32,012 nt of DNA from Sphingomonas elodea ATCC 31461 (lineage in GTDB: Bacteria > Pseudomonadota > Alphaproteobacteria > Sphingomonadales > Sphingomonadaceae), in contig NZ_AGFU01000047.1 in the NCBI RefSeq assembly GCF_000226955.1, forward strand, positions 1-32,012, written 5' to 3'. Made by a program: the position numbers and the translations under genes. Shown here in pieces: positions 1-12,243 of this stretch. The notes beneath the pieces are model-generated. The model was given only the letters and a program-made list of their open reading frames with translations. It made no database searches and was not told the origin of the DNA. How positions within the stretch are numbered: position 1 is the first letter of the stretch; the number at the start of each line of letters is the position of its first letter.

Positions 1-2
1 AC

Positions 3-572
3 CCCGCCGTCGAGCGGGCCGTGGAACTCTCGGTCCGTCAGCAGGTAGACACGCTTTCGCGCGCGACCGACGCCGCGATCGGCGCCGCCGCGCGCGCCGC
101 GGAACATCTCCGCGCCCAGATGGCGGCGATCGGCGATGCGATCAGTGCCGCCGAAGCGCGGATCGCCGAAGCGCAGGAAGCGCAGGAGCGGGCCGACAGC
201 GACGGCTTCGCGCACCGCATGGCGCTGCTGATCGACGCCCTCCACTCCACCTCGATCGACATTGCCAAGACCTTCTCGACCGAGGTCACCGACGGCGCCT
301 GGGCGGCCTATCTGAAGGGCGATCGCGGCGTGTTCACGCGCCGTGCCGTACGTCTGCTCGCCCCGCACGAGGCGCGCGAGATCCACCGGCTCTACGATCA
401 CGACGACGCCTTCCGGGAGAATGTGCTCCGCTACGTCCACGATTTCGAGACGATGCTTCGCCAGGTGCTGAGCCTGAGGGAAGGCAATACGCTCGCGGTG
501 ACCCTGCTGTCGTCCGACGCGGGCAAGCTCTATGTGGCGCTGGCACAGGCGATCGAGCGGCTGCGCAGCTGA
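3..572 (+). CDS. C-terminal part of a coiled-coil protein of unknown function (5' end outside window)
   Basis: The reading frame is open to the left edge of the window, so this is probably the 3' end of a longer gene; a GTG at 21 is an in-frame start candidate but nothing supports it over an upstream start. About 190 codons are visible. The first half is alanine-rich with heptad-like spacing (long runs of Ala, Glu, Arg and Gln), which suggests a coiled coil. The second half is mixed helical and contains no catalytic motif I recognise. No membrane segment is seen in this part. It ends at TGA 570-572, convergent with the phoD-like gene, with a strong hairpin between them. I do not recognise the family. 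Confidence 0.6.
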   Translation, partial: PAVERAVELSVRQQVDTLSRATDAAIGAAARAAEHLRAQMAAIGDAISAAEARIAEAQEAQERADSDGFAHRMALLIDALHSTSIDIAKTFSTEVTDGAWAAYLKGDRGVFTRRAVRLLAPHEAREIHRLYDHDDAFRENVLRYVHDFETMLRQVLSLREGNTLAVTLLSSDAGKLYVALAQAIERLRS

Positions 573-640
573 CCGGCTTGCGAAGCTCTACCGGGCGTCC
601 TCCTCGCGAAAGCCGGGAGGACGCCTTGAGGGAGCCGGTC
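571..640. terminator. Nested hairpin between convergent genes (candidate bidirectional terminator)
   Basis: A perfect 10-bp stem (GGCGTCCTCC at 594-603 with GGAGGACGCC at 616-625, 12-base loop) lies inside an outer 7-bp pair (GACCGGC 571-577 with GCCGGTC 634-640). It fills the gap between the stop of the left gene and the stop of the convergent phosphatase gene at 657. There is no clear T-run on either side, so termination is inferred from position and stem strength. Confidence 0.5.
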
Positions 641-656
641 TCCGCCCCCTCCCGGC

Positions 657-2213
657 TCAGCTGAAGCTGAGCTCGGGCCGGCCATGCGGCACGATCGCGG
701 TGCGCGCGGTCTTCACCGGCGCACCGGCCTCGCTCACCGAATCGACGGTGCGGAACTGCGCTCGCCACTGGTCGCGGGTCACCTCGCACAGCAGGTAGCC
801 GCGGCGGTCGTTGACATATTTGAGATACGGATTGCGGGCGAGGATCCTGTCGCTGCCCGCGCGCAGGTCCGCACCGTCGCCGCCCGAGCTGATCGAGGTG
901 GAGACGAACTCCACCGCCACCGCCTCGCCCTGCCCCGCCCTGGTCCGCAGCTCGCCGGCATAATTCTGGTGCTCGTCGCCGGTCAGCACCACGACATTGC
1001 CGTGCCCGGCGAAGCTGGCGAGCAGGCGTTCGCGCGGGCGATCATAGCCGGCCCAGCTGTCCATGTTGCGGATCGGCTCGGGCTCGTCGCCGGTGCGGCG
1101 ATCGAGGGGCATCACCATCACCTGCTGGGCGATGGCGTTCCAGCGTGCCTTCCCCTCGGCCAGGTTGCGGCTCAGCCACGCTTCCTGCGGGCTGCCGAGC
1201 ACCTGCGCATCGGCCGCATCCCAGCCGGCGCAGCGCGGCTTGAACCCGTCGTCGCAGGGCTGGTCGGTGCGGAACTGGCGGGTATCGAGCAGATGCAGGT
1301 CGAGCAGGTCGCCGAACCGCGCGCGGCGATAGGCCTGGATCGCGCCGCCCTTGGGAATCGCGCTGCTCCGCACCGGCATATGCTCGTACCAGGCCTGGAA
1401 GGCGGCGGCCCGGCGCAGCAGAAAGGCCTCGGGCGGGGTGCCGTTCTGATCGCGATCCGCGACCCAGTTGTTCTGCACCTCATGGTCGTCGAAGGTCGCA
1501 TACCAGCCGGTGGCGGCGTGCGCGGCCTGGAGATCGGCATCGGTCTTGTACTGGGCGTAGCGGCGGCGATAGTCGTCGAGGCTGAACGGCTCCTCGCCTA
1601 TATGCGCGCGGAGGAACTTGCGGGGATTGCCGTTGTAATCGAGCGCGACCGTGTTGCCGCGGCCCTCGTAGATGTAATCGCCATAGTGGAAGAGGAAGTC
1701 TGCTTCCTCCCGCGCGGCATGGGCATAGGCGGTATAGAGACCCTGTTCGTAATGCTGGCACCCCGCCACAAGGAAGCGCGCCTTGTCGATGGGGGTGCCT
1801 GCCGCCGGCAGCGTCTTCACCCGCCCCCGCACCGAACGCTCGCGTCCACAGGTGAAGCGATACCAATAGGGCCGGTCCGCCTGCAGCCCGGCTACCTCGA
1901 CATGCACCGAATGGGCGAGTTCGGGCCGGGCCAGCGCCTCGCCCTTCGCGGCGATCGTCCTGAAGCCCGCATCGGCGGCCACCTCCCACTGCACCGGGAT
2001 CGGCGCCATCGGCATCCCGCCATGCTGCTCCAGCGGCTCGGGCGCGAGCCTGGTCCACAGCACGAACCCGTCCGCAGAGGCATCGCCCGCGGCGACGCCG
2101 AGGCTGAACGGATAGGCCCGGAAAATCTGCTGCGCGCGCACCAGCGCCGGCGCGCCAAGCAGCAAGCCCGTGCCTGCCGCTCCCCACAGAAGCTCGCGTC
2201 GTGTGATCTCCAT
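657..2213 (-). CDS. phoD: PhoD-family alkaline phosphatase/phosphodiesterase, Tat-exported
   Basis: A 518-aa metallophosphoesterase of the PhoD family, which releases phosphate from phosphomonoesters or phosphodiesters outside the cytoplasm using bound metal. The N-terminus has a twin-arginine signal (TRREL at residues 4-8, then a hydrophobic stretch and a cleavage-like ALVRAQ at about 23-28). The PhoD N-terminal beta domain follows (about 33-135), then the catalytic domain with GDYIYEG at 178-184, FDDHEVQNNW at 241-250 and TGDEHQNY at 411-418, matching the family's metal-binding aspartates and histidines. The ATG at 2213 has a GGGAAG ribosome site just upstream. The gene stands alone on the minus strand, and no Pho-box was identified. 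The exact substrate cannot be told from the sequence. Confidence 0.9.
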   Translation of the reverse strand: MEITRRELLWGAAGTGLLLGAPALVRAQQIFRAYPFSLGVAAGDASADGFVLWTRLAPEPLEQHGGMPMAPIPVQWEVAADAGFRTIAAKGEALARPELAHSVHVEVAGLQADRPYWYRFTCGRERSVRGRVKTLPAAGTPIDKARFLVAGCQHYEQGLYTAYAHAAREEADFLFHYGDYIYEGRGNTVALDYNGNPRKFLRAHIGEEPFSLDDYRRRYAQYKTDADLQAAHAATGWYATFDDHEVQNNWVADRDQNGTPPEAFLLRRAAAFQAWYEHMPVRSSAIPKGGAIQAYRRARFGDLLDLHLLDTRQFRTDQPCDDGFKPRCAGWDAADAQVLGSPQEAWLSRNLAEGKARWNAIAQQVMVMPLDRRTGDEPEPIRNMDSWAGYDRPRERLLASFAGHGNVVVLTGDEHQNYAGELRTRAGQGEAVAVEFVSTSISSGGDGADLRAGSDRILARNPYLKYVNDRRGYLLCEVTRDQWRAQFRTVDSVSEAGAPVKTARTAIVPHGRPELSFS

Positions 2214-2316
2214 GGTGCGCTTCCCTTTCGCTTCAGCTGCTCCCGCTCGCCCGAATGGGAAGCGGCACGGCTCGATACCGCGCGATGGCGAAGGAAAATG
2301 ACAAAATTGCGAAGTG

Positions 2317-2709
2317 TCAGCCGCTCGGCGGAAAATGCGGCGCCAGCACCGACACCTCGCGCGCGATCTCCCGGCGCAGGGAGGCGCGCATCAGCGCCGA
2401 GGCTCGAACATAGCTGGGCCAGTCCGCCACGACCTGGCGCAGCGTCCAGGTACCGATATGGCTGCTGGACGCCGCCCGTGATGCATTGGTTGCGTCGCGC
2501 AGCGCCTGCAGGGCGGGATCGTTGACCCCGGCGGCGAGCAGCCGCTCGCACAACAGGGCGATGTGCCGCCGCCGGCCGCTGCTGGCGCGTGTGAGGCGAT
2601 ACCGTACGGCCATCACCGCCTTTTCGTCGCACGTGGTAGCCTGGGTCAGCCGTTCGAGAGCGTTGAGCGCGGCGGACATCTCGGCGTGGTAGCGGCGAAG
2701 TTCTTCCAT
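2317..2709 (-). CDS. Hypothetical protein, 130 aa
   Basis: The start is taken as the ATG at 2709 (protein begins MEELRRYHAEM); a further ATG twelve codons upstream is in frame but would add a Cys/Arg-rich stretch unlike a normal N-terminus. The protein is predicted mostly helical, rich in Ala, Arg and Leu, with no signal peptide and no membrane segment. One pair of short helices with HxxxMxxxL-type spacing is visible, but I do not recognise a domain. It lies 60 bases downstream of the DUF1467 gene on the same strand and could be at the end of that transcript. Coding is supported by an uninterrupted frame with GC-rich third positions. Confidence 0.55.
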   Translation of the reverse strand: MEELRRYHAEMSAALNALERLTQATTCDEKAVMAVRYRLTRASSGRRRHIALLCERLLAAGVNDPALQALRDATNASRAASSSHIGTWTLRQVVADWPSYVRASALMRASLRREIAREVSVLAPHFPPSG

Positions 2710-2769
2710 CCCGCTCTTATAGCGCCGGCGATCACCGCACACGCCAACAAAAACCGGCTTTTCTGGTGG

Positions 2770-3030
2770 TTAGCGCGTCCAATCGAGCATCTCGGCGGTC
2801 ACCCAGCCGTTGACGTAGTTGAGGTAGAACGCCGCGAACAGCACCGCGGAGAGGACGGTGGTGCGCACCACGATCCGCTTCGGATCGAAGGCATGCGGCG
2901 CGCTCGGCGCCTGGCCGGGGACGAGGGGCGCGCCCGCCTCCTCGCTGGTCCGCACCCCGAAGGGCAGCACGAAGAACACCGACATCGCCCAGAAGAGCGT
3001 ATAGATCGCGAGCGCCGACTGCCACTTCAT
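2770..3030 (-). CDS. DUF1467 family small membrane protein
   Basis: An 86-aa protein with two predicted membrane helices (about residues 5-26 and 57-78). The first helix is followed by the FVLPFGVRT segment typical of DUF1467, a family common next to rnj in alphaproteobacteria. The loop between the helices carries the short G-rich and P-rich linker usual in the family. The function of DUF1467 is unknown. The ATG at 3030 lies 10 bases after the rnj stop, so it is very likely co-transcribed with the nuo-birA-coaX-rnj cluster and may be its last gene. Confidence 0.85.
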   Translation of the reverse strand: MKWQSALAIYTLFWAMSVFFVLPFGVRTSEEAGAPLVPGQAPSAPHAFDPKRIVVRTTVLSAVLFAAFYLNYVNGWVTAEMLDWTR

Positions 3031-3040
3031 GGGGGTGAGG

Positions 3041-4678
3041 TTACGCCTCGATCAGCAATACGTCCACTACCGGCTTCTTGCCGGTGAAGCGGACCGCGAC
3101 GCGCCGCACCGCGAGGCGCAGCGACTCGCGCAGCTTCTCGCGATCGCGCCAATCCTTCTTCACCGCCTCGACGGCAGCATCGGCGGCGGCGTCGATCAGA
3201 TCGTCGCGATCCTCCTCCACCGGCACGCCCTGCACGCGGATCTGCGGGGCCCCGAGCAGCTTGCCCTTGCGGTCGATCGCCACCGCGACCGACATCTGGC
3301 CGTAGAGCGCGATCCGCCGACGTTCGCCCATGGTGGTGCCATCGGCGGGCAGGATCACGTCGCCGTCGAGCACCAGCCGGCCCACCGGCGCATGGCCGAT
3401 CTTGGCCGGGCCGTTCGGCGCGAGGCGGATGATCTCGCCATTCTGCTGCTTCACCGCCTTGGGCACGCCTTCCGAGAGCGCGAAGCGGGCCTGTTCGTGC
3501 ATGTGGCGGATCTCGCCGTGCACCGGCACGATGATCTCGGGCCGGATCCACTTGTACATCGCGGCCAGTTCGGGCCGCCCCGGATGGCCGGAGACGTGGA
3601 CGAAGGCCTGGCGATCGGTGATGATGTCGACGCCCTTGTCGGCCAGCGTGTTCATGATCTTGCCGATCGCGATCTCGTTGCCCGGAATCTGGCGTGAGGA
3701 GAACACCACCAGGTCGCCCTGGTGGAGCTTCAGCACATGGCTTCCCTCGGCGATGCGGTTGAGCGCCGCGCGCGGCTCGCCCTGGCCGCCGGTGGCGACG
3801 ATCAGCACGCGCGAGGCGGGCAGCGTCATCGCCTTGTCGAAATCGATCAGCTCGGGGAAGTCGCGCAGATAGCCGGTTGCCTTGGCAACGCGGATGATCC
3901 GGTCGAGCGAACGGCCCGCCACGCACAGCTCGCGGCCCGTGTCGCGGGCGACCTCGCCCAGCGTCTGCAGCCGCGCCGCGTTGGACGCGAAGGTGGTGAC
4001 GAGCACCCGGCCCTTGGCCCCGGCGATCACCTCGTCCAGGCCCTTGCGGACCTCGGCTTCGGAGCCCGAGGCTTCGGGATTGAACACGTTGGTCGAATCG
4101 CAGACCAGTGCGAGCACGCCGGTGTCGCCGATCGCGGTCAGTTCCTCGGCGGTCGCCGAACCGCCCAGCGACGGCGCATCGTCGAGCTTCCAGTCGCCGG
4201 TGTGGAACACCTTGCCATAGGGCGTTTCGATCAGCACCGCATTGCCTTCGGGGATCGAGTGGGCGAGCGGCGTGTAGGTGATCGTGAACGGGCCGATGTC
4301 GAACGGGCCCTCTTCCTTCACAACGTTCAGCTCGACGCGGTCGTCGATGCCTTCCTCGGCGAGCTTGCCGTGGATCAGGCCCGCGGTGAACGGCGTGGCA
4401 TAGAGCGGCACGCCCAGATCGGCGGCGAGATAGGGCAGCGCGCCGATATGGTCCTCATGCCCGTGCGTCAGCACGATGCCGAGCAGGTCGTCCACCCGGT
4501 CTTCGATGAACTGGAGGTCGGGCAGGATCACGTCGATGCCCGGATAGCTGGCGTCGCCGAAGGTGATGCCGCAATCGACCATCAGCCACTTGCCGTCGCA
4601 GCCATAGAGATTGACGTTCATGCCAATCTCGCCCGAGCCGCCAAGGGCAAGGAAGAGCAGTTCGTTTCTTGGAGTCAC
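3041..4678 (-). CDS. rnj: Ribonuclease J
   Basis: A 545-aa RNase J, the metallo-beta-lactamase/beta-CASP nuclease that combines endonuclease and 5'-3' exonuclease activity in RNA turnover. The zinc motif THGHEDHIG is at residues 71-79. The metallo-beta-lactamase core occupies the first half, the beta-CASP domain follows with HPGRPEL near 365, and the C-terminal domain with HGEIRHM near 390 and beyond completes the family layout. The start is GTG at 4678, directly abutting the coaX stop (TAA 4681-4679), with AAGGA about six bases upstream inside coaX; this spacing decides the start. The length matches alphaproteobacterial RNase J. Tight coupling to coaX places it on the complex I transcript. 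Confidence 0.96.
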   Translation of the reverse strand: MTPRNELLFLALGGSGEIGMNVNLYGCDGKWLMVDCGITFGDASYPGIDVILPDLQFIEDRVDDLLGIVLTHGHEDHIGALPYLAADLGVPLYATPFTAGLIHGKLAEEGIDDRVELNVVKEEGPFDIGPFTITYTPLAHSIPEGNAVLIETPYGKVFHTGDWKLDDAPSLGGSATAEELTAIGDTGVLALVCDSTNVFNPEASGSEAEVRKGLDEVIAGAKGRVLVTTFASNAARLQTLGEVARDTGRELCVAGRSLDRIIRVAKATGYLRDFPELIDFDKAMTLPASRVLIVATGGQGEPRAALNRIAEGSHVLKLHQGDLVVFSSRQIPGNEIAIGKIMNTLADKGVDIITDRQAFVHVSGHPGRPELAAMYKWIRPEIIVPVHGEIRHMHEQARFALSEGVPKAVKQQNGEIIRLAPNGPAKIGHAPVGRLVLDGDVILPADGTTMGERRRIALYGQMSVAVAIDRKGKLLGAPQIRVQGVPVEEDRDDLIDAAADAAVEAVKKDWRDREKLRESLRLAVRRVAVRFTGKKPVVDVLLIEA

Positions 4679-5461
4679 TTAATTTCCTTGCTGGCTGCGT
4701 TCCCACAGCATCGCCAAGCCCTGGATGGTGAGGTCGGGCTCGATCGTATCGAAGACAGATGTATGCTTTTCGAAAAGAATCGCCAGCCCACCCGTCGCAA
4801 TAACCTTGAGCGGGCGGCCCACCTGCGCCTTGAGCCGCGCGACCAGCCCCTCGATCATCGCCACATAGCCCCAATAGATGCCGATATGCATCTGATCGAC
4901 GGTGTTGCGGCCGATCACGCTGGCGGTTTCCGGTGCGGAAATCGCGATGCGGGGAAGCTTGGCGGCGGCGGTCACCAGCGCGTCGAGCGACAGGTTGATG
5001 CCCGGCGCGATGATCCCGCCCTTATAGGCCCCGCGATAGTCGACCACGTCGAAGGTCGCCGCCGTGCCGAAGTCGATGATGATCAGATCGCCTTCGTGGC
5101 GCGCATGGCCGGCGAGCACGTTGAGCGCACGATCGGCGCCGAGATTCTGCGGCTCGTCCACGTCGAGCGCGAAGCCCCACTCGGCGCTGCCCTTGCCGGC
5201 GATCACCGCCTCGGTGTTGAAATATTTGCTGGCGAGCACTTCCAGATTGTGAAGCGCGCGCGGCACCACCGTGCCGACGATCACCCCGCTCACCGCCGCG
5301 CGATCAAAGCCCTCCAGCGCCAGCAGTTGGCTGAGCCACACCGCATATTCGTCGGCGGTCCGCCGCGGATCGGTGGCGATGCGCCAGCGGGCGCGGATCT
5401 CGCCGCCGTCCACCAGCGCGAACACGACATTGGTATTGCCGGCGTCGATCGCGAGCAGCAT
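4679..5461 (-). CDS. coaX: Type III pantothenate kinase
   Basis: A 260-aa CoaX, which phosphorylates pantothenate as the first step of coenzyme A synthesis in the cytoplasm. The phosphate-binding motif DAGNTN is at residues 6-11, the substrate motif GADR at 108-111 and DFGTAATFD at 130-138, all as expected for the ASKHA-fold type III enzymes. The ATG at 5461 is chosen because the DAGNTN motif must lie near the N-terminus; AAGGGAAGAGG lies just upstream. The frame stays open far upstream but only as a shadow of birA and nuoN. It sits 20 bases after birA and abuts rnj with no gap. The birA-coaX pairing is common in bacteria. Confidence 0.96.
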   Translation of the reverse strand: MLLAIDAGNTNVVFALVDGGEIRARWRIATDPRRTADEYAVWLSQLLALEGFDRAAVSGVIVGTVVPRALHNLEVLASKYFNTEAVIAGKGSAEWGFALDVDEPQNLGADRALNVLAGHARHEGDLIIIDFGTAATFDVVDYRGAYKGGIIAPGINLSLDALVTAAAKLPRIAISAPETASVIGRNTVDQMHIGIYWGYVAMIEGLVARLKAQVGRPLKVIATGGLAILFEKHTSVFDTIEPDLTIQGLAMLWERSQQGN

Positions 5462-5481
5462 CGCCCTTCCCTCTTCCCTTG

Positions 5482-6177
5482 TTACAGCAGGAACACGTCG
5501 CCCGCGTGAATGGCACGGGTCGTGCCGTCGGCCAAGCGCAGGATCAGCGCGCCGCTCGAATCCAGCCCGCCGAACAGGCCGTCGAAGCTGCTGCCATCGG
5601 ACAGGCGCGCGGTGAGCGCGGTGCCCTCGGGATGCGCCTTGGCCAGCCAGCGCTCGCGCACCGGGTACATGCCCTCGCCCCGCCAGCGCTCCAGCCAGCG
5701 GCCGAAGCTCTCGGCGAGCACCTCCGCGAAGATGTCGGGGGCGATGGTCACGCCCTGCGCGGCCAGACTGGTCGCCGCGCGGTCCAGCCCCTCGGGCGCC
5801 GCTGCCAAGTTGACGCCGATGCCGACCGCGATCGCATCCCCGGCCCGCTCGAGCAGGATGCCGGAGAGCTTGGCGCCCTCGACCAGCAGGTCGTTGGGCC
5901 ATTTGAGCATCGGCGACACACCGAACGCCCGCACCGCTTCTTCGAGCGCGACGGCCGACAGCAGCGCCAGCGTCGCCGGCGAAGGATCGGTCGGCCGCAC
6001 CCGGACCAGCGTAGAGATGTAGAGATTGCCCGCAGGCGAGACCCAGGCGCGCCCTTGCCGGCCCTTGCCGGCGGTCTGGCGTTCGGCCCGGAGCCACAGC
6101 CCTTCCCCGGCGCCCGTAAGCGCCAGGGAAAGGATGTCGGCATTGGTCGATCCCGTCTCGGCGACGGTCCGGATCAC
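5482..6177 (-). CDS. birA: Biotin--[acetyl-CoA-carboxylase] ligase (class I BirA)
   Basis: A 231-aa biotin protein ligase that activates biotin to biotinyl-AMP and attaches it to the carboxylase carrier protein. The motifs ETGSTN (7-12), [10 protein letters not shown] (36-45) and KWPNDL (92-97) are the biotin- and ATP-binding elements of the family, and a small C-terminal SH3-like domain ends the protein. There is no N-terminal helix-turn-helix, so unlike E. coli BirA it should not repress the biotin operon. The GTG at 6177 is the best start, 5 bases after the nuoN stop, but no good ribosome site precedes it; translation probably depends on coupling to nuoN. Confidence 0.93.
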   Translation of the reverse strand: MIRTVAETGSTNADILSLALTGAGEGLWLRAERQTAGKGRQGRAWVSPAGNLYISTLVRVRPTDPSPATLALLSAVALEEAVRAFGVSPMLKWPNDLLVEGAKLSGILLERAGDAIAVGIGVNLAAAPEGLDRAATSLAAQGVTIAPDIFAEVLAESFGRWLERWRGEGMYPVRERWLAKAHPEGTALTARLSDGSSFDGLFGGLDSSGALILRLADGTTRAIHAGDVFLL

Positions 6178-6182
6178 AGCTG

Positions 6183-7640
6183 TCAGAACAGCGCCTTCGC
6201 CGCGACCAGCGACCAGGTGCCCAGCGCACCGAACGCCAGCCAGCCGATCGGCGAAATCACGACGGCGCTGATCGCGATCAGGCCGCCTTCGACGAGGTCG
6301 GTCTTGCCCGCAAAAGCCGGCGCCGGCTCGTCGAAGTACATCGTCTTGACGATCTTGAGGTAATAGAAGGCACCGATCGTCGAGGCCGCAGCACCCACCG
6401 CCGCGAAGATCCAGAGGCCCGAATGGACCGCTGCCATGAACACGCCAAGCTTGGCGAAGAAGCCGAGCAGCGGCGGAATGCCGGCAAGGCTGAACATGAA
6501 GATCGCCAGCGCCGCCGCCAGGCCCGGACGGGTGCGCGACATGCCCGAGAGGCTGGCGATCGTCTCGACCTGCTCGCCATCCTGCCCACGCATCTGCAGC
6601 ACCACCAGGAAGCTGCCGATCGTCATGATGACGTAGATCGCCATGTAGACGAGCACGCTGGCCACGCCTTCCTCGCCACCGGCCGCAAGGCCGATCAGCG
6701 CGAAGCCGACATTGTTGATCGACGAGTACGCAAGCAGGCGCTTGATGTTGGTCTGGCCGATCGCCGCCACCGCACCGAAGATGATCGAGGCGAGCGAAGC
6801 GAAGATCACGATCTGGCGCCATTCGAAGATCGCCGGGCCCATCGCGTCGATCGCGACGCGCACCGCCATCGCCACTGCGGCCACCTTGGGGGCAGAGGCG
6901 AAATAGGCGGTGACCGGGGTCGGCGCGCCTTCGTACACGTCCGGCGTCCACATGTGGAACGGCACGGCCGAGATCTTGAACGCCATGCCCGCGAACACGA
7001 ACACCAGACCGAACAGCAGGCCGGTATGCTGCGGCGAGGCGAGGCCGGCGTGATAGGCGCCCGCAATGCCCTCGAACAGCGTGGTGCCGGCGAAGCCGTA
7101 CACAAGGCTGATGCCGTAGAGCAGGATGCCAGAGGCCAGCGCGCCCAGCACGAAATACTTCAGACCGGCTTCGGCCGAGCGCGTATCGCGCCGCATGAAG
7201 CTGGCGAGAATGTACGCCGAAAGGCTCTGTAGCTCGAGACCGACATAGAGGCTCAGCAGGTCGCCCGCCGAGACCATCATGCCCATGCCGATGGTCGCAA
7301 GCAGGATCAGCACCGGATATTCCGGGCGCAGATCGTCGCCCGAGGTGCGCTGGAAGAAGCCCGGCGCAACGAGGATCGACACCGCGGCGGCGACATAGAT
7401 CGCAACCTTGGCGAAGGCCGAGAATGCATCGGCATGATAGAGGCCACCGAACGCGACGCCGCCCGTGGAGGACGGACCGGTGAGCGCGATGCCGGCGCCA
7501 GCGAGCAGCGCCACCGAGGCCCAGCTCACCAGCTTGGTGGATGCCTGGCCACCCCAGGCAGCCACCAGCATCAGGACGATGGAGCCGACCGCGAGCACCA
7601 GCTCGGGCAGCGTCATGAGGAGTTGCATGGAATAGGACAT
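6183..7640 (-). CDS. nuoN: NADH-quinone oxidoreductase subunit N
   Basis: A 485-aa antiporter-like membrane subunit of complex I, one of three (with NuoL and NuoM) proposed to move protons in the membrane arm. The sequence is hydrophobic throughout, consistent with the family's fourteen helices. It has the conserved [13 protein letters not shown] segment (essential Glu on helix 5) and [23 protein letters not shown] (the antiporter domain around helices 7-8). The ATG at 7640 overlaps the nuoM stop by one base (TGATG), so its translation is probably coupled to nuoM. It is followed after 5 bases by birA. Confidence 0.97.
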   Translation of the reverse strand: MSYSMQLLMTLPELVLAVGSIVLMLVAAWGGQASTKLVSWASVALLAGAGIALTGPSSTGGVAFGGLYHADAFSAFAKVAIYVAAAVSILVAPGFFQRTSGDDLRPEYPVLILLATIGMGMMVSAGDLLSLYVGLELQSLSAYILASFMRRDTRSAEAGLKYFVLGALASGILLYGISLVYGFAGTTLFEGIAGAYHAGLASPQHTGLLFGLVFVFAGMAFKISAVPFHMWTPDVYEGAPTPVTAYFASAPKVAAVAMAVRVAIDAMGPAIFEWRQIVIFASLASIIFGAVAAIGQTNIKRLLAYSSINNVGFALIGLAAGGEEGVASVLVYMAIYVIMTIGSFLVVLQMRGQDGEQVETIASLSGMSRTRPGLAAALAIFMFSLAGIPPLLGFFAKLGVFMAAVHSGLWIFAAVGAAASTIGAFYYLKIVKTMYFDEPAPAFAGKTDLVEGGLIAISAVVISPIGWLAFGALGTWSLVAAKALF

Positions 7641-9205
7641 CAGTGCGCCCCCTCGTGCGCGGAGGCTTCATGGGCGGGTGCCGCCTGCGGCGAACCCGGC
7701 GTGGGCTTGGAGTCGCTGATCGACAGGGTGTGCGCGGCGCTGTCGAGGCGCTGCGTCAGCCGTGCGACATCGGCGTGCATCGGCGCGGTGAAGCTGGTCG
7801 GGTACACACCCATCCACAGCACCACGGCAGCCAGTGCTACCAGCATCGCCACTTCGCGACCGTCGAGGTCCGGCATCGCCTTCACATCGTCCTTGGTCAG
7901 GTCGCCCCACACCACCCGACGGAACAGGTAGAGCATATAGGCGGCGCCGAGGATGATACCCGTGGTGCCGATCAGCGCGGTCCAGGTCGAGACCTGGTAC
8001 ACGCCGGCGAGGCTGAAGAATTCGCCGACGAAGTTGCTGGTGCCCGGCAGGCCGATCGAGGCCATGGTGAACAGCAGGAACAGCACGGCGTAGCGCGGCA
8101 TGTTGATCGCCAGGCCGCCGTAGCGGTCGATCTCGCGGGTGTGGAGGCGATCATAGATGATGCCGACGCACAGGAACAGCGCGCCCGAGACCACGCCGTG
8201 GCCCAGCATCACCATCATCGCACCGTCGATGCCGTTCGCGTTGAAGGCGAACAGACCCATGGTGACGATCGCCATGTGCGCGACCGACGAATAGGCGATC
8301 AGCTTCTTCATGTCGCTCTGCACGAGCGCGACGAGCGAGGTGTAGACCACCGCCACGCAGGACAGGCCGAAGACGACCCACATGAACTGCACCGACGCGA
8401 CCGGGAACATCGGCAGCGAGAAGCGCAGGAAGCCATAGCCGCCGAGCTTCAGCAGCACGCCCGCCAGGATCACCGAGCCAGCGGTCGGCGCCTGCACGTG
8501 CGCGTCGGGCAGCCAAGTGTGGACCGGCCACATCGGCATCTTCACCGCGAACGAGGCGAAGAAGGCCAGCCATAGCCAAGTCTGCCAGTTGGCCGGGAAG
8601 TCGTGCGCCATCAGCACCGGGATCGAGGTGGTGCCGGTGTTCAGCACCATGAAGATCATGGCGACGAGCATCAGCAGCGAGCCTAGCAGCGTGTAGAGGA
8701 AGAACTTGTACGACGCGTAGATGCGGTTCACGCCGCCCCAGATGCCGATGATCAGGTACATCGGGATCAGGCCACCTTCGAAGAAGATGTAGAACAGGAA
8801 CAGGTCCTGCGCGGCGAAGGTGCCGATCATCAGCACTTCGGTCGCAAGGAACGCCGCCATGTACTCCGGCACGCGCTTGGTGACCGAGAGCCAGCTGGCG
8901 CCGATGCAGATCGGCATCAGGAACAGCGAGAGTTCGATCAGCAGGAAGGCGAAGCCGTCGATGCCGAGCGCCCACTTGAAGTCGACGCCACCAAGGCTGA
9001 ACAGCACATGCTGCTCGACGAACTGCCACTGTGGGGCACCGTCGCCATGCTGGAACTGCGTCCAGAGGAAAACGCCGAGGCCCAGGTTGACGAGCGTCGC
9101 GAGGAGCGCCGTCCAGCGAGCGCCCTGGGCGCCCACGAAGAGGCAGAGCACCGCGGCAACCGCGGGGATCGCGAGCAGGACGGAAAGGATCGGAAAGCCG
9201 GTCAT
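7640..9205 (-). CDS. nuoM: NADH-quinone oxidoreductase subunit M
   Basis: A 521-aa antiporter-like membrane subunit of complex I. The conserved Glu143 lies in [10 protein letters not shown], equivalent to the essential glutamate of helix 5, and the [16 protein letters not shown] segment with a downstream [10 protein letters not shown] lysine marks the proton channel. The start is set at the ATG at 9205, which leaves a GATGGAAAA ribosome-like site in the 7-base gap after nuoL; an in-frame start at 9223 would overlap nuoL and add six unusual residues. The C-terminal tail beyond about residue 480 is a non-hydrophobic, Ala/Pro/His-rich stretch. Confidence 0.97.
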   Translation of the reverse strand: MTGFPILSVLLAIPAVAAVLCLFVGAQGARWTALLATLVNLGLGVFLWTQFQHGDGAPQWQFVEQHVLFSLGGVDFKWALGIDGFAFLLIELSLFLMPICIGASWLSVTKRVPEYMAAFLATEVLMIGTFAAQDLFLFYIFFEGGLIPMYLIIGIWGGVNRIYASYKFFLYTLLGSLLMLVAMIFMVLNTGTTSIPVLMAHDFPANWQTWLWLAFFASFAVKMPMWPVHTWLPDAHVQAPTAGSVILAGVLLKLGGYGFLRFSLPMFPVASVQFMWVVFGLSCVAVVYTSLVALVQSDMKKLIAYSSVAHMAIVTMGLFAFNANGIDGAMMVMLGHGVVSGALFLCVGIIYDRLHTREIDRYGGLAINMPRYAVLFLLFTMASIGLPGTSNFVGEFFSLAGVYQVSTWTALIGTTGIILGAAYMLYLFRRVVWGDLTKDDVKAMPDLDGREVAMLVALAAVVLWMGVYPTSFTAPMHADVARLTQRLDSAAHTLSISDSKPTPGSPQAAPAHEASAHEGAH

Positions 9206-9212
9206 TTTTCCA

Positions 9213-11296
<2,084 letters not shown>

Positions 11297-11297
<1 letters not shown>

Positions 11298-11602
11298 CAG
11301 CCCTTCATCCGATTGACGTCGTCGACCGAAATCGTGCCGCGACCGCGGAAATAGATGACCAGGATGGCAAGGCCGATCGCGGCCTCACCGGCAGCGACGG
11401 TCAGCACGAACATCGCGAACACCTGGCCCACCAGGTCGTGCAGGAACGACGAGAAGGCGACGAAATTGAGGTTCACGCTGAGCAGGATGAGCTCGATCGC
11501 CATCAGGATGACGATCAGGTTCTTCCGGTTCATGAAGATGCCGAGCACCCCCATGGTGAACAGGATCGCCGAGACGACCAGATAATGGGTTAGCGAGATC
11601 AC
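11297..11602 (-). CDS. nuoK: NADH-quinone oxidoreductase subunit K
   Basis: A 101-aa membrane subunit of complex I with three predicted helices. Glu37 (MAIELIL) and Glu73 (AAGEAAIG) correspond to the two membrane glutamates required for proton transfer in the family. The length equals that of typical NuoK. The start is GTG at 11602, overlapping the nuoJ stop by four bases (GTGA), which favours translational coupling. Its own stop overlaps the nuoL ATG by one base. Confidence 0.97.
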
Positions 11603-12210
11603 AGCTCCATCCCCTGCCCGACCGCCGGGTTCATGTTACGGGTGGCATCCTTGGCGCGGCGGGCGTTCTGGCGCGCAATGTTCTGCGGCCGCACGTCGCT
11701 GCGCTTGCGGTAGGTCAGCACGATCGCGCCGATCATCGCGACGAGCAGCACCAAGCCGGCGCCCTCGAACACGAACAGGTAGCGCGTGTAGAGCAGCGCG
11801 CCGATCGCCTCGATGTTCGGCACGCCGTCCGCAACCGGGGCGACGCGACGACCCAGCGCCAGCGTGCCGGCGCTCCACGCACCGACCGCGACGATGATCT
11901 CAGCGACCAACGCCAGCGCCAGCAAGAGGCCGACGGCGGCATACTTCATCACGCCGGCGCGCAGTTCGGTGAAGTCGATGTCGAGCATCATGACGACGAA
12001 CAGGAAGAGCACCGCGACCGCGCCGACATAAACGATCACCAGCAGCATGGCGATAAATTCGGCGCCCACGAGCACCATCAGGCCCGCGGCGTTGAAGAAC
12101 GCCAGGATGAGCCAGAGGACGGAATGTACCGGGTTACGCGACAGGATCGTGGCTGCGCCGGAGACGCACACGATGGTCGCGAACAGGTAAAAGGCGAGAA
12201 GCTGGATCAC
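11599..12210 (-). CDS. nuoJ: NADH-quinone oxidoreductase subunit J
   Basis: A 203-aa membrane subunit of complex I with five predicted helices. The conserved third helix with its pi-bulge region, [16 protein letters not shown], is clear at about residues 61-76. After the last helix there is a polar, Arg/Asn-rich tail of about 35 residues, as in other alphaproteobacterial NuoJ. The start is GTG at 12210, 33 bases after the nuoI stop, making this one of the few real gaps in the operon; an AAAGGGG stretch in the gap may serve as ribosome site. Confidence 0.96.
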   Translation of the reverse strand: MIQLLAFYLFATIVCVSGAATILSRNPVHSVLWLILAFFNAAGLMVLVGAEFIAMLLVIVYVGAVAVLFLFVVMMLDIDFTELRAGVMKYAAVGLLLALALVAEIIVAVGAWSAGTLALGRRVAPVADGVPNIEAIGALLYTRYLFVFEGAGLVLLVAMIGAIVLTYRKRSDVRPQNIARQNARRAKDATRNMNPAVGQGMEL

Positions 12211-12243
12211 GGAATCGGATGGCCCCTTTGAATGGTGCGGCGC

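Noticed and set aside
684-2525. Plus-strand open frame of 613 codons opposite the phoD-like gene
   Set aside because: Antisense shadow; the minus-strand protein has a Tat signal and complete PhoD motifs.
2743-2769. Possible terminator after the DUF1467 gene
   Set aside because: The stem is about five pairs with a mismatch; a short T-run follows but it is too weak to call.
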